A stretch of DNA of 64,000 nt from DT-111 sp965263225. Its GTDB lineage: Bacteria; Bacteroidota; Bacteroidia; Chitinophagales; Saprospiraceae. The stretch is taken from contig CBDHHG010000040.1 of NCBI GenBank assembly GCA_965263225.1, positions 62,001-126,000 on the forward strand, in the 5' to 3' direction. Made by a program: the position numbers and the translations under genes. Positions 1 through 8,328 of the stretch are shown piece after piece (position 1 is the stretch's first letter; each line of letters opens with the position of its first letter). The notes below the pieces were generated by a model. It was not told the origin of the DNA. It saw only the letters and a program-made list of their open reading frames with translations, and did no database searches.

Positions 1-224
1 GTAGAATGCTGTAGTTGGATCTGCATATCCAGCTTAGTTATCTGCTCAAAGAATCCTTCCATTGGATCTTCCGTAATGAAAGCAGATGCTCGCAGGCTGT
101 CCAAAAACAAAACACGCTCTGTCTGGCTGAGGTGTATCTGATCCGTGATCTTTTGCTGCTGCTGTGTAGATCGGCAAGCCACAAGAATAAGTGCGAAAAA
201 GAATAAATACGTACTTCTTAACAT
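1..224 (-). CDS. Putative lipoprotein, N-terminal part only (runs off left edge)
   Basis: Reading the minus strand from ATG at 224 gives an open frame to the window edge. It starts with a lipoprotein signal: MLRSTYLFFFALILVAC, that is, a short basic n-region, a hydrophobic core and a lipobox LVAC with Cys17. The mature part starts RSTQQQQKITDQ and continues with polar, helix-prone sequence. About 74 residues are visible, with no recognisable domain, so the function is unknown. A lipid-anchored envelope protein is inferred from the signal only. The plus-strand open frame across the same bases has no such features and is taken as a shadow. Confidence 0.6.
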   Translation of the reverse strand, partial: MLRSTYLFFFALILVACRSTQQQQKITDQIHLSQTERVLFLDSLRASAFITEDPMEGFFEQITKLDMQIQLQHS

Positions 225-673
225 ACTGGTAGACTTTTACTCAATTCATTGTCGATTTGGCAGCACTAAAATAGTTAACGGTTCAGTATTGAGCTGAATT
301 ATCAGTAACTCGCTGATTATTCTTGCCGATACTAAGCCAACCTGTGTAAGAAGTACCAACTAAGATCCGCTTAGTTATCCGCTACCGTAGTCCAACTACA
401 ATAGGGTAGGCTATGATCAAGAAGACTAGCTACGGAGTTTCTTCCTGCCAATAGTTCCTTTGTTAGTTTTTATTTTGATTGTAGATTAATCAACTGATAT
501 ACAGTTGTTTGTACGCCTGTCGAAGATTTTTAGTCGTTTTTAATCGGCTACAAACGGTTGTAAACAGCTACAAACGACATTAATCGATTAGAATACGATT
601 AAACCTATCACTTGCCTGCATCTTTGGGGGGTCAGGAATTTAAATCAATTCACTTAAATGTAAAACTAGTAAC
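225..673. other. Divergent intergenic region, 449 bp, with spaced repeats near 534-603
   Basis: This AT-rich region separates the minus-strand lipoprotein from the plus-strand ssb genes and must hold promoters for both, but I see no good match to the Bacteroidota -7/-33 consensus. The only notable structure is a repeat cluster at 534-603, listed separately. No coding potential is apparent. Confidence 0.4.
534..603. promoter_or_regulatory. Phased direct repeats and inverted arms upstream of ssb
   Basis: GCTACAAACG occurs at 547-556 and 567-576, exactly 20 bp apart, about two helical turns. An inverted half (GTTGTAAAC) lies between them, and GTTTTTAATCG / CGATTAAAC arms flank the set. The arrangement looks like an operator or other protein-binding array about 70-130 bp upstream of the first ssb gene. 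The binding protein is unknown and the role is inferred from geometry only. Confidence 0.3.
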
Positions 674-1000
674 ATGAATGACTTAAGAAATTCAGTACAA
701 CTGATCGGAGATTTGGGAAAGAATGTCGATTTCAAGCAATTAGAAAACGGTAATGCACTGGCAAGAGTATCCATTAGTACAAGAGAGGTCTTTAAGAATG
801 GTAAAGGAGAGAAGAAGGTGGATCTGCAGTGGCATAATCTAGTCGGTTGGGGAAAGGTGGCAGAGATCATGCAGGTTTTGTTTGCCAAGGGTAAGAAGGT
901 GGCGGTAAAAGGGAAACTGAGACATAGAAGCTATGAAGATAAAGAAGGGATCACACGCTTTCAATCAGAGGTGGTAGTAAGCGAATTCATGTTGCTTTAA
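674..1000 (+). CDS. ssb: Short single-stranded DNA-binding protein (paralogue 1)
   Basis: A 108-residue SSB/OB-fold protein. Family signatures are the N-terminal MNDLRNSVQLIGDLG strand, the QWHNLVGWGKVAE segment around residues 56-68, and the closing strand FQSEVVVSEFMLL. It ends with the OB fold: the acidic C-terminal tail (DDDIPF type) that recruits partner proteins in housekeeping SSBs is absent. Binding to ssDNA is expected from the family. The next gene is a roughly half-identical paralogue 128 bp downstream. Whether this is an accessory SSB (competence, phage-like or recombination role) cannot be told here. Confidence 0.85.
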   Translation: MNDLRNSVQLIGDLGKNVDFKQLENGNALARVSISTREVFKNGKGEKKVDLQWHNLVGWGKVAEIMQVLFAKGKKVAVKGKLRHRSYEDKEGITRFQSEVVVSEFMLL

Positions 1001-1128
1001 CTCAATTTGGCGCTAGGAGATACGGCGCATACTATCCTAGATATGTCGCACCGTGGTAATGTTTAAAGTGGCTGTATTACAGGCTTTAAAGTGTAAGCGT
1101 ATTGTTAAATTAAAAAAAGACTTCCAAA

Positions 1129-1458
1129 ATGAATGATCTTCGTAATACGATTCAATTAATTGGGCATTTAGGCAATGATCCAGAGGTGAAAAAATTGCAA
1201 AATGGTAAAACACTTGCTAAATTGTCGCTTGCTACGTCTGAAGTATACAAAAATAAGAATGGAGATCGAATACAGCAGACACAATGGCACCAATGCATTG
1301 CCTGGGGAAAGACAGCAGAAGTGGTTGAACAGCTACTAAAAAAGGGGAAAAATGTATTGGTAAGAGGAAAGTTAGTCTATCATAACTATACAGACCGCAA
1401 TGGCGTAATGCGGTATAATTCTCAGATAGTTGTTAATAATTTTGTGTTGCTTAAGTAA
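1129..1458 (+). CDS. ssb: Short single-stranded DNA-binding protein (paralogue 2)
   Basis: A 109-residue OB-fold SSB with the same MNDLRN start as its upstream neighbour. It is closer to canonical SSB in the loop after strand 1 (HLGNDPEVKKL) and carries QWHQCIAWGKTAEVV. It ends VNNFVLLK without an acidic interaction tail. The tandem arrangement points to a local duplication. The two may be co-transcribed, although the 128-bp gap holds small dyads (CTAGGA/TCCTAG, TTTAAAG/CTTTAAA). A dyad at 1545-1606 lies downstream. Confidence 0.88.
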   Translation: MNDLRNTIQLIGHLGNDPEVKKLQNGKTLAKLSLATSEVYKNKNGDRIQQTQWHQCIAWGKTAEVVEQLLKKGKNVLVRGKLVYHNYTDRNGVMRYNSQIVVNNFVLLK

Positions 1459-1544
1459 AACCTCAATGAGTCAAGTCAATTAAGCCTTGGAGAAGTTCTA
1501 CAGCACATGGCTATAATAATTCCTTGACCAAACTATATTGGGGC

Positions 1545-1606
1545 TGACAGTACCCGGGTACTTTCTGCTTATTCGGTTGATGAGATAGAAAGCCGGGCTA
1601 CTGTCA
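1545..1606 (+). terminator. Hairpin after the ssb pair
   Basis: TGACAGTACCCGG (1545-1557) pairs with CCGGGCTACTGTCA (1593-1606) with a one-base bulge, and a short T5 run follows at 1614-1618. It sits between the second ssb and the transporter gene, so it may end the ssb transcript. The long 35-nt loop and the 7-nt gap before the T run make this a weak intrinsic terminator. Confidence 0.4.
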
Positions 1607-1746
1607 ACACATGCTTTTTGACCCACCTATTCTTCCCGGGTTTACAATTGGATCATAATTATCGGTCTGGATCGACTGTGATCTCTTAAATTGACTATCT
1701 TGATGCATGTTGGTGGTAAAACCACTCCGATCTTTTGACCAAGTTA

Positions 1747-3228
1747 ATGCATCTGATGAAGCTGAATCCCAAGTTACTTGCCGGGCTTATAGGGCCCATT
1801 CTGTTTTTTTTTATTCTTTTCTTTTTTAGGCCGGTTGGCTTAACGGATCAAGCAGCAGCCGTATTGGCCTGTACGGTCTGGATTGCCCTTTGGTGGATCT
1901 TTGAAGTAACAGATATTAGCGTCACAGCCTTGCTCCCGATTGTCATCTTCCCTTTGTCAGGTGCCATGGACCTGAAATTGACCACCGCTTCATACGGGCA
2001 CAAGTACATTTTTCTTTACATGGGTGGTTTTATCTTGGCTATCGCTATCGAAAAATGGAATTTGCACAAGAGGATCGCCTTATCTATCATCAATGTAATA
2101 GGTACAGGAATTTCCAGTATTATACTTGGTTTCATGATTGCTACGGCCTTTATGTCTATGTGGATTTCTAACACAGCGACTTCTGTCATGATGTTACCGA
2201 TTGGCTTAGCGATCATATCTCAGCTAAAGGATCATCCAGATACGGAGGAAAATGAGAATACGCTTTTTGGTAAGGCTTTGATGTTATCCATTGCTTACAG
2301 TGCTTCCATTGGTGGGATGGCTACCTTAATCGGAACCCCTCCCAATTTGGTTTTACTAGGAGCCGTTGAAAAATTTTACGGCATTGAGATTACGTTTGCT
2401 CAGTGGTTTAAATTTGGGCTTCCAATATCAATTATTCTACTGACTATTTGCTGGTGGTATTTAACCCGAATCGCCTTTCGATTTAAAATGGATGAGTTTC
2501 CAGGTGGGCGTCAGGAGATTCAAAGGTTATTGAAAAACTTGGGCAAAATCTCCTATGAAGAAAAATTGGTGCTTGCCGTATTTGCGGGAACGGCTTTGTT
2601 GTGGATAAGCAGGAGCTATGTGAAGAAGCACTTCATCCCACAACTAGATGATACCATCATTGCTATCATTGCAGGTCTGGTTTTGTTTCTTTTACCCTCT
2701 TCGAAAAAAGGGGAACCCATTATTAGATGGCAGGAGGCAGTCAAAATGCCATGGGGAATCATGATTCTTTTTGGAGGAGGGATGGCCTTGGCTTCTGGCT
2801 TTCAAGAGAGTGGATTAGCGGAATGGATCGGAGCACAATTTAGCCTATTGGAAGCTCTACCTTTATTCTTAATCATTTTTGTTTTGGTAGCGGCAGTTAA
2901 TTTCTTAACGGAGATCACTTCAAATCTAGCGACGACGGCTATGTTGTTGCCTATCCTAGCTCCAATAGCGCTCTCGATCAATGTGCACCCCTATATGCTA
3001 TTGGTAGCTGCTACGGTCGCAGCTTCTTGTGCCTTTATGTTGCCCGTGGCCACACCGCCCAATGCAGTTGTCTTCGGTTCTGGCTACTTGACTATTCCAG
3101 ATATGGTTAAGCGCGGTTTTTGGCTAAATGTTTTCTCAATCATCTTACTGAGTTTGGTGGTTTACTTTGTTCTGAGCGCTTTATGGGGATTCGATCCGAA
3201 TACTTTCCCCGCAGAGTTTGTGAAGTAA
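1747..3228 (+). CDS. DASS (SLC13) family sodium:dicarboxylate/sulfate-type symporter
   Basis: A polytopic membrane protein of about 490 residues with the divalent anion:Na+ symporter pattern. It has two halves, each with a re-entrant SNT-type signature: MSMWISNTATSVMMLPIG in the first half and LTEITSNLATTAMLLPIL in the second. The family also shows GGMATLIGTPPNLV and MLPVATPPNAVVFGSG. It should import C4-dicarboxylates or a related divalent anion with Na+; the substrate cannot be fixed from sequence. I chose ATG 1747; a TTG at 1735 and an ATG at 1756 are in frame. It is a single gene with its own terminator. Confidence 0.88.
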   Translation: MHLMKLNPKLLAGLIGPILFFFILFFFRPVGLTDQAAAVLACTVWIALWWIFEVTDISVTALLPIVIFPLSGAMDLKLTTASYGHKYIFLYMGGFILAIAIEKWNLHKRIALSIINVIGTGISSIILGFMIATAFMSMWISNTATSVMMLPIGLAIISQLKDHPDTEENENTLFGKALMLSIAYSASIGGMATLIGTPPNLVLLGAVEKFYGIEITFAQWFKFGLPISIILLTICWWYLTRIAFRFKMDEFPGGRQEIQRLLKNLGKISYEEKLVLAVFAGTALLWISRSYVKKHFIPQLDDTIIAIIAGLVLFLLPSSKKGEPIIRWQEAVKMPWGIMILFGGGMALASGFQESGLAEWIGAQFSLLEALPLFLIIFVLVAAVNFLTEITSNLATTAMLLPILAPIALSINVHPYMLLVAATVAASCAFMLPVATPPNAVVFGSGYLTIPDMVKRGFWLNVFSIILLSLVVYFVLSALWGFDPNTFPAEFVK

Positions 3229-3247
3229 TGAAATGAGCATAAGGGCG

Positions 3248-3281
3248 AAAAACCCCCGAGCCATAAAGTTCGGAGGTTTTT
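3248..3281. terminator. Bidirectional intrinsic terminator
   Basis: AAAAACCCCCG (3248-3258) pairs with CGGAGGTTTTT (3271-3281), 11 bp with one mismatch. It gives a U run on both strands. It lies between the convergent transporter and subtilisin genes and can serve both. Confidence 0.75.
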
Positions 3282-3325
3282 CAAAAGACTACACACTCAA
3301 TATATAATGACTACTTGATTCTTAA

Positions 3326-4711
3326 TTATTTAGGACGGATTACGTAAAGGTTGTGGCTACCAGGATTCACTTTGTAGTAGTAGTATCCTTTTTTACGCTT
3401 AGTTCCGCAAAGTAGAGCACCTGCGAAGTTTGGCGCTGCCATAGAAGTTCCTGTTTTGTAAGCATATCCACCATTTTTGTGCGTAGAGTAGATGCCAGTA
3501 CCAGGAGCTGCAAAATCTACAGGTGGCTTGCCATAGTTAGAGTAGTTGCTAGCGAATTGGTGTACCCACCAGTAAGGGCTCTTTTGAGTGGCTGCGATGG
3601 TGTAGATCTTAGATCCGTTTACTCTAGCAGGAGTGAAGTTTTTAGCATTCATGCTGCTATTACCAGCTGCCATTACTACGTAGATTCCTTTTCTAGCCAA
3701 AGCTTTGATGCAATTTTCAACTGCAGTTGGTGCTGCTCCGCTAGAGATATAACCTCCTAAACTCAAGTTGACTACATCACCTTTAATTCCGTACTGGTAG
3801 ACTCTGTTAAGTCCAGCTAGAATGGCAGACCAAGATCCGCTTCCGTAGCGATTCAATACTTTCACAGGTACTACCCATGCGCCGTATGCGATACCTTTCG
3901 CTCCGTATGCGTTATTTTTAGCTGCTGCAATACCTGCAACGTGTGTACCGTGTCCGTGGAAATCTTCAGCAGAAGGTTCGCTACCAATGTATGACTTACC
4001 GTAGGCAGTTTTTACGTTTAAGTCAGGGTGGTTCAAGTCGATACCTGTATCTAATATCCAGATCCATTTATTATGACCCGTACAGTTACATCCACCAGCT
4101 ACCCAGTTGCCATAGTCAGCGTACTGTGGAGCCCAAGCTGCAGGGCTTTCAGCTGAAATTACCTCTCCAGTAGAGTGTTCTACCACTTGTACTTCTTGAT
4201 CTTGGAATACATCGGAAGTACTAGATGCGCTCTTAGTTCTCTTTAGGAAGGAAGCAGCTGATTTTGTATTCTTTAAGTTTACAGTGAAACCATTTTGAAC
4301 ACCAGAAAATACTTCTCCAATATCGCTGCTGCTGATGCCTAGTTTTTCAACGGCATACTTTCGGATGGCTTTTTCCGCAGCAGCTTGGTGTTTCTTGGCG
4401 GCGGCTTCGCGACTTTCGTGGCTTCCTGAATTCGATTTTAGGCTGGCAGGTGTTTGAATGACTTCACCTTCTTTCAAAATGACTACGTATTGGTTGGCGA
4501 TAGGCTTGGCTGCGGTTGTCTTGCTTTTCTTGACGGGGATATTGGTACCTCTTGGCGCAATCACTTTAGCGTTTGCCGCCTTTAGTTCAGATACAATATC
4601 ACTCTTTTCTGTAAGGATATCATTTTTTGATGGGGATGTTCCGGGGTCTTGTGCAAATGCCACACTAGTGAAGATGGCGAAAGAAAAAATGGTTAAGATC
4701 AAATTTCTCAT
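3326..4711 (-). CDS. Secreted subtilisin-like serine protease (S8)
   Basis: A 461-residue exported protease. A signal peptide (MRNLILTIFSFAIFTSVAFA) is followed by an I9-type propeptide region (about 72-180, starting NQYVVILKEGEV) and an S8 catalytic domain. The triad is visible: Asp221 in WILDTGIDLNHPDL, His254 in HGHGTHVAG and Ser423 in GTSMAAPNFAG, with oxyanion Asn351 in MAAGNSS. The C-terminus stops soon after the Ser motif, with a short basic, Tyr-rich end and no T9SS sorting domain. This suggests plain Sec export to the periplasm or release by another route. Transcribed alone; a terminator shared with the DASS gene lies downstream. Confidence 0.92.
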   Translation of the reverse strand: MRNLILTIFSFAIFTSVAFAQDPGTSPSKNDILTEKSDIVSELKAANAKVIAPRGTNIPVKKSKTTAAKPIANQYVVILKEGEVIQTPASLKSNSGSHESREAAAKKHQAAAEKAIRKYAVEKLGISSSDIGEVFSGVQNGFTVNLKNTKSAASFLKRTKSASSTSDVFQDQEVQVVEHSTGEVISAESPAAWAPQYADYGNWVAGGCNCTGHNKWIWILDTGIDLNHPDLNVKTAYGKSYIGSEPSAEDFHGHGTHVAGIAAAKNNAYGAKGIAYGAWVVPVKVLNRYGSGSWSAILAGLNRVYQYGIKGDVVNLSLGGYISSGAAPTAVENCIKALARKGIYVVMAAGNSSMNAKNFTPARVNGSKIYTIAATQKSPYWWVHQFASNYSNYGKPPVDFAAPGTGIYSTHKNGGYAYKTGTSMAAPNFAGALLCGTKRKKGYYYYKVNPGSHNLYVIRPK

Positions 4712-5119
4712 GATGAAGTGATTTTTTAGAGTTTAATTAGGTTTTGAAATGTTTAACTTCGATTGAATTTGTTGCTTACATCTAGAGGTAGCTTGGGGAA
4801 AGGGAAATGTCCTGAAAATGGTGTTTTCTTAACATTTTCTTAACGTTTTGTTTTTTACTTTTTCTGTCGAATATTTTTAGTTACTTGACTATCAGTTTAT
4901 TGTGTGTTTATCGTAATTGGCGATTTTTTGCTGGTAGACATCTGCAAAAGGCGGAAACCAGGCAATAGCTGGTTGTCCCTCGGAAAGTGAGTAGGAATTT
5001 CTAGGACTTAACTAAGAGGAGAGTGCGTCGTAGGATGTTACATCCACTATGGATATGAGAGTGGACATCGACGCCAGTGACTGTTCGAGCTTTGAAAGAC
5101 TGTATTTGGACAACTTTAC
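4712..5119. other. Intergenic region, 408 bp, no recognisable element
   Basis: Lies between two minus-strand genes and should carry the subtilisin promoter. It is AT-rich next to the protease start. I found no TAnnTTTG match on the minus strand, no hairpin with a T tract after the MATE gene, and no convincing reading frame. Confidence 0.4.
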
Positions 5120-6505
5120 CTACTGATCTATAGCAGGAACAAGATCTACTTCCCCCTGCGTTTTGATTTTTTGATTCAGGTCTCTGCGGATTTCCCGTTG
5201 GAGATAGGTATAGGTTACCGTTGCCGCTAGAACATCTGCAATAGGAAATGCATACCATACTCCTTTTAGGCCAAAGAACAAGGGAAGTACTAAAACCAGG
5301 GGAATGAGAAAGAATCCCTGTTTTGTTAGGGTCAGGAATAGGGCGGGCAAGGCTTTCCCAATGGCTTGGAAGTAGGCCGCACCAACCAGTTGCACTGTTA
5401 TCAAGGGAGTGGCGAGGAATACGATGGTCAAAGCAGAGGGGGTGCGCCGAATCAATTCCGGATCTGTAGTAAAGAGAGCCGTGATATTTGAGGAAAAGAG
5501 AAGTATTATCGTAAATAGGCCGATGGCTATAAAGGTCCCGGAACGAATGGCGGTGTTAATGACTTCCTTTACCCTATCCCAGCGTTTAGCTCCATAATTA
5601 AAACCAGCTATGGGTACGAAACCTTGTGTCACTCCAAGTACTGGGAAATTGGCAAACATCATCGTACGATTGATGATCCCCCAAACGGCAATCGCTAGTT
5701 CATCTCCATATTGGAACAAAGAATTGTTCAAAACGATAGTAAGTAAGCTTACTGCACCCTGGCGAGCTAGGGTCACTCCTCCAATGGCTGCAATCTCCTT
5801 GACCAGTGGCAATTGCAATAGGAAAGATCTGGCTGTAACTTTTAGTTCAGAAGGCCCCAACAGAAAATACCAAAGGGAGAAGCCCGCACTTAAATAGTAG
5901 GAAAAGGTAGTAGCCCAAGCTGCCCCTTCTAACCCCCAGTCTAGGCCAATTATGAGAATGGGGTCCAAGATAATGTTTACAATGGCAGGAAGAATCATGG
6001 CTATCATCGCAAAGCGAGGTTGGCCTTCAGCCCGCATCACATTATTGGCCATCATCATCCAGGCAAGGCAGGGGACACCCAGTAGAATGATTTGGAAGTA
6101 CCGTTTCGCAGGGTCCATGATTTCACCTTTGGCTCCAAAGGCCGATAGTACTGGATCAGAAACGAAAAAGCCAAGAATGACCAATGACACCGCTAGAGAT
6201 AGGGTGATGGTGATCATATTCCCGAAGGTATGCCAGGCCTTTTCTTTGTTCTCAGCTCCTAATGCCCTCGAAATCACAGATGAACCGCCGACTCCGATGG
6301 CCATTCCAAATGAGCCAATCAAGAAGCTAATGGGTAAAACCACCGTTATGGCTGCAATCCCTAAAGAACCGACAAAGCGCCCAACAAATATAGTATCGAC
6401 TATAAAATAGATGGACATTACCAATATACCGATAGAGGCAGGTACGGCCATCTTTACCAATAACTTACCAATCTTCTCTGTTCCAAGTTCCTGAGATTTA
6501 CTCAT
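5120..6505 (-). CDS. MATE family multidrug/Na+ efflux transporter
   Basis: About 461 residues with twelve predicted membrane segments and the two-fold MATE repeat. Typical stretches are MSIYFIVDTIFVGRFVG near the start, GVGGSSVISRALGAEN, ANNVMRAEGQPRFAM and GFVPIAGFNYGAKRWDRV. It should export cationic drugs or metabolites using an ion gradient; the substrate is unknown. I chose ATG 6505 (MSKSQEL): the in-frame extension upstream to 6547 is polar and unlike the family N-terminus. Single gene; no adjacent regulator. Confidence 0.9.
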   Translation of the reverse strand: MSKSQELGTEKIGKLLVKMAVPASIGILVMSIYFIVDTIFVGRFVGSLGIAAITVVLPISFLIGSFGMAIGVGGSSVISRALGAENKEKAWHTFGNMITITLSLAVSLVILGFFVSDPVLSAFGAKGEIMDPAKRYFQIILLGVPCLAWMMMANNVMRAEGQPRFAMIAMILPAIVNIILDPILIIGLDWGLEGAAWATTFSYYLSAGFSLWYFLLGPSELKVTARSFLLQLPLVKEIAAIGGVTLARQGAVSLLTIVLNNSLFQYGDELAIAVWGIINRTMMFANFPVLGVTQGFVPIAGFNYGAKRWDRVKEVINTAIRSGTFIAIGLFTIILLFSSNITALFTTDPELIRRTPSALTIVFLATPLITVQLVGAAYFQAIGKALPALFLTLTKQGFFLIPLVLVLPLFFGLKGVWYAFPIADVLAATVTYTYLQREIRRDLNQKIKTQGEVDLVPAIDQ

Positions 6506-6846
6506 ATTAGTAGGTGGTTTTAAGCTGGATCTGTTGTTGTATAGCACGAAAAGCTAGGGAGCTGGAGAGATGAATGAGGAGGCAAAATCTGAAGTAAAGA
6601 GGCTTCCTGATAAGAGTCCACTCATTATTTGTTCTCATTGCTTCATGGGCTAATACCTTCATAAGGAGTTGGGTACCAAACAGAACTTACAGCCAGGTCA
6701 CTGTTGTATTACAAATTCAAAGCGATGAAGTTCAATCAAATAATTGAATTTACTGTAATATCCTGCGATGTTTTACTGAGGGGCACCTTAAACCCAAAGA
6801 AGCCTTAAATTGTTTTGACAAGGTATCACCGTTTGAAACTTCTATT
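6506..6846. other. Divergent intergenic region, 341 bp
   Basis: Separates the MATE gene (minus) from the histidine kinase (plus) and must contain both promoters. No clear -7/-33 pair, dyad or reading frame was recognised. Confidence 0.35.
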
Positions 6847-8265
6847 ATGGTCGAAATAAAACCCATTACCAAGCCCACCAATCTGTTAGAACAGCTTAGT
6901 GCCTTTAAGCAATTACAAGGAATCGAACCAGCCGCACTTGAATGGCTCATCGAGAAGTCAGAGTACTCTGTCGTTTCCGAAGGAGAGCTCTTTTTTGAAT
7001 CAGGAATGACAGTGGATCATATGTTTATGATCTTGGAAGGAGAAATTGCGATCCGAGTTCGCCGTGGCAATTCGATGAAGGATTTTGGATCTAGCAAGAA
7101 GGGAGATATTAGTGGCGTTTTGCCTTTTTCCAGGATGAAAACGATAACGGCAGAGGGAAAAGTAATTAAAGAGGTGCATTTTCTTAGTCTACACCGAGAC
7201 CATTTTGTGGAAATGGTTAATGTTAGCTACGCCTTAACTCAGGCGCTTGTTGCTATTATGTCCACTCGTATTCGTGACTTTTCTCAATCGCGCTTCCAAG
7301 ACGAGAAGCTGATGGCCCTGGGGAAATTGTCTGCGGGCTTAGCTCATGAGTTGAATAATCCCGCCTCTGCTATGGTTCGTAGTTCAGAAGAGCTATATAA
7401 GCGAATCCATTCAACGCCGGATAAATTCAAATCCGTCATCAACATGCAGATTACATCAGAACAGACGGATCAGGTCAATGAAATCTTATTCTCTAAAATA
7501 GAAAACCTGAATCAGATCGACCTATCCTTGATGGAGCGGGAAGAACAATTAGATGATCTTTTGGATTGGCTGGATGATCGTGATATTGCAGAGTCAGATG
7601 AAGTGGCTGAAACCTTTGTAGATTTTGGCATCACCGAGGAAGATATGGAAAAGGTGGATGAGATTATGGAGGGGCAAGAATTGGGGCCCATCATCAGATG
7701 GTTAGAAAGTACCTTGAGTTTGGAAAAACTAATAGGAGAGATTAGGGAGTCTGCTGATCGCATTTCGGGCCTTATCAAGGCTGTAAAAGGTTATTCCCAT
7801 ATGGATCGTGGGAGCTCCATGGAGCCCACAGATGTTCGGGACGGAATTCGAAGTACCGTCATGATGCTCAAATTTAAGATTAAGCAAAAGGGAATTGTTC
7901 TGGATAAAACTTTTTCGGATGATCTGCCCATGGTGAAGGCTTTTGTCAGTGAGCTGAATCAGGTATGGACCAATCTTATTGCCAATGCAGTTGATGCCAT
8001 GGATCAGGGAGGTGAACTCAAAATCAAGGCCTACCACGAAAGGAGTTCGGTATGCGTGGAAGTCACGGATAATGGACATGGAATTCCCGAAGAGATACAA
8101 ACACGGATATTTGAGCCGTTCTTTACCACCAAATCCATGAATGAAGGAACGGGCATGGGGCTGGATATCGTCCAAAAGATACTAAACAAGCACGAGGCTA
8201 GTATAGACTTGAATTCGGTTCCTGGCCGCACTACCTTTAAAGTCTGTATTCCTGTTCTACAATAA
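6847..8265 (+). CDS. Histidine kinase with N-terminal cyclic-nucleotide-binding-type domain
   Basis: A soluble 472-residue sensor kinase with no membrane segment. Residues about 15-145 form a cNMP-binding/CRP-like beta-roll (SEGELFFESG, MFMILEGEIAIRV). An extended HisKA region follows with the H-box AGLAHELNNPASAM, His167 being the likely phospho-acceptor. It is interrupted by an acidic helical insert (about 190-290). The HATPase domain carries the N-box NQVWTNLIANAVDAM, G1 VTDNGHGIP, F-box RIFEPFFTTK and G2 GTGMGLDIV. The response-regulator flavoprotein starts 63 bp downstream on the same strand, so the two are probably a cognate pair. Whether the beta-roll binds cAMP, another ligand or nothing is not known. 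Confidence 0.92.
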   Translation: MVEIKPITKPTNLLEQLSAFKQLQGIEPAALEWLIEKSEYSVVSEGELFFESGMTVDHMFMILEGEIAIRVRRGNSMKDFGSSKKGDISGVLPFSRMKTITAEGKVIKEVHFLSLHRDHFVEMVNVSYALTQALVAIMSTRIRDFSQSRFQDEKLMALGKLSAGLAHELNNPASAMVRSSEELYKRIHSTPDKFKSVINMQITSEQTDQVNEILFSKIENLNQIDLSLMEREEQLDDLLDWLDDRDIAESDEVAETFVDFGITEEDMEKVDEIMEGQELGPIIRWLESTLSLEKLIGEIRESADRISGLIKAVKGYSHMDRGSSMEPTDVRDGIRSTVMMLKFKIKQKGIVLDKTFSDDLPMVKAFVSELNQVWTNLIANAVDAMDQGGELKIKAYHERSSVCVEVTDNGHGIPEEIQTRIFEPFFTTKSMNEGTGMGLDIVQKILNKHEASIDLNSVPGRTTFKVCIPVLQ

Positions 8266-8328
8266 GGATACGATCCAGCACAGAAATTTAAAATCACTTG
8301 TTCCATTCAAAACGCCTAAACTAAAACA

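Noticed and set aside
15..206. Plus-strand open frame of 63 codons
   Set aside because: The minus strand over the same bases gives a clear lipoprotein signal peptide; the plus frame has no protein-like features.
5001..5258. 85-codon minus-strand frame over the MATE 3' end
   Set aside because: It overlaps the well-supported MATE gene in another frame and is rich in Cys and Ser without a pattern.
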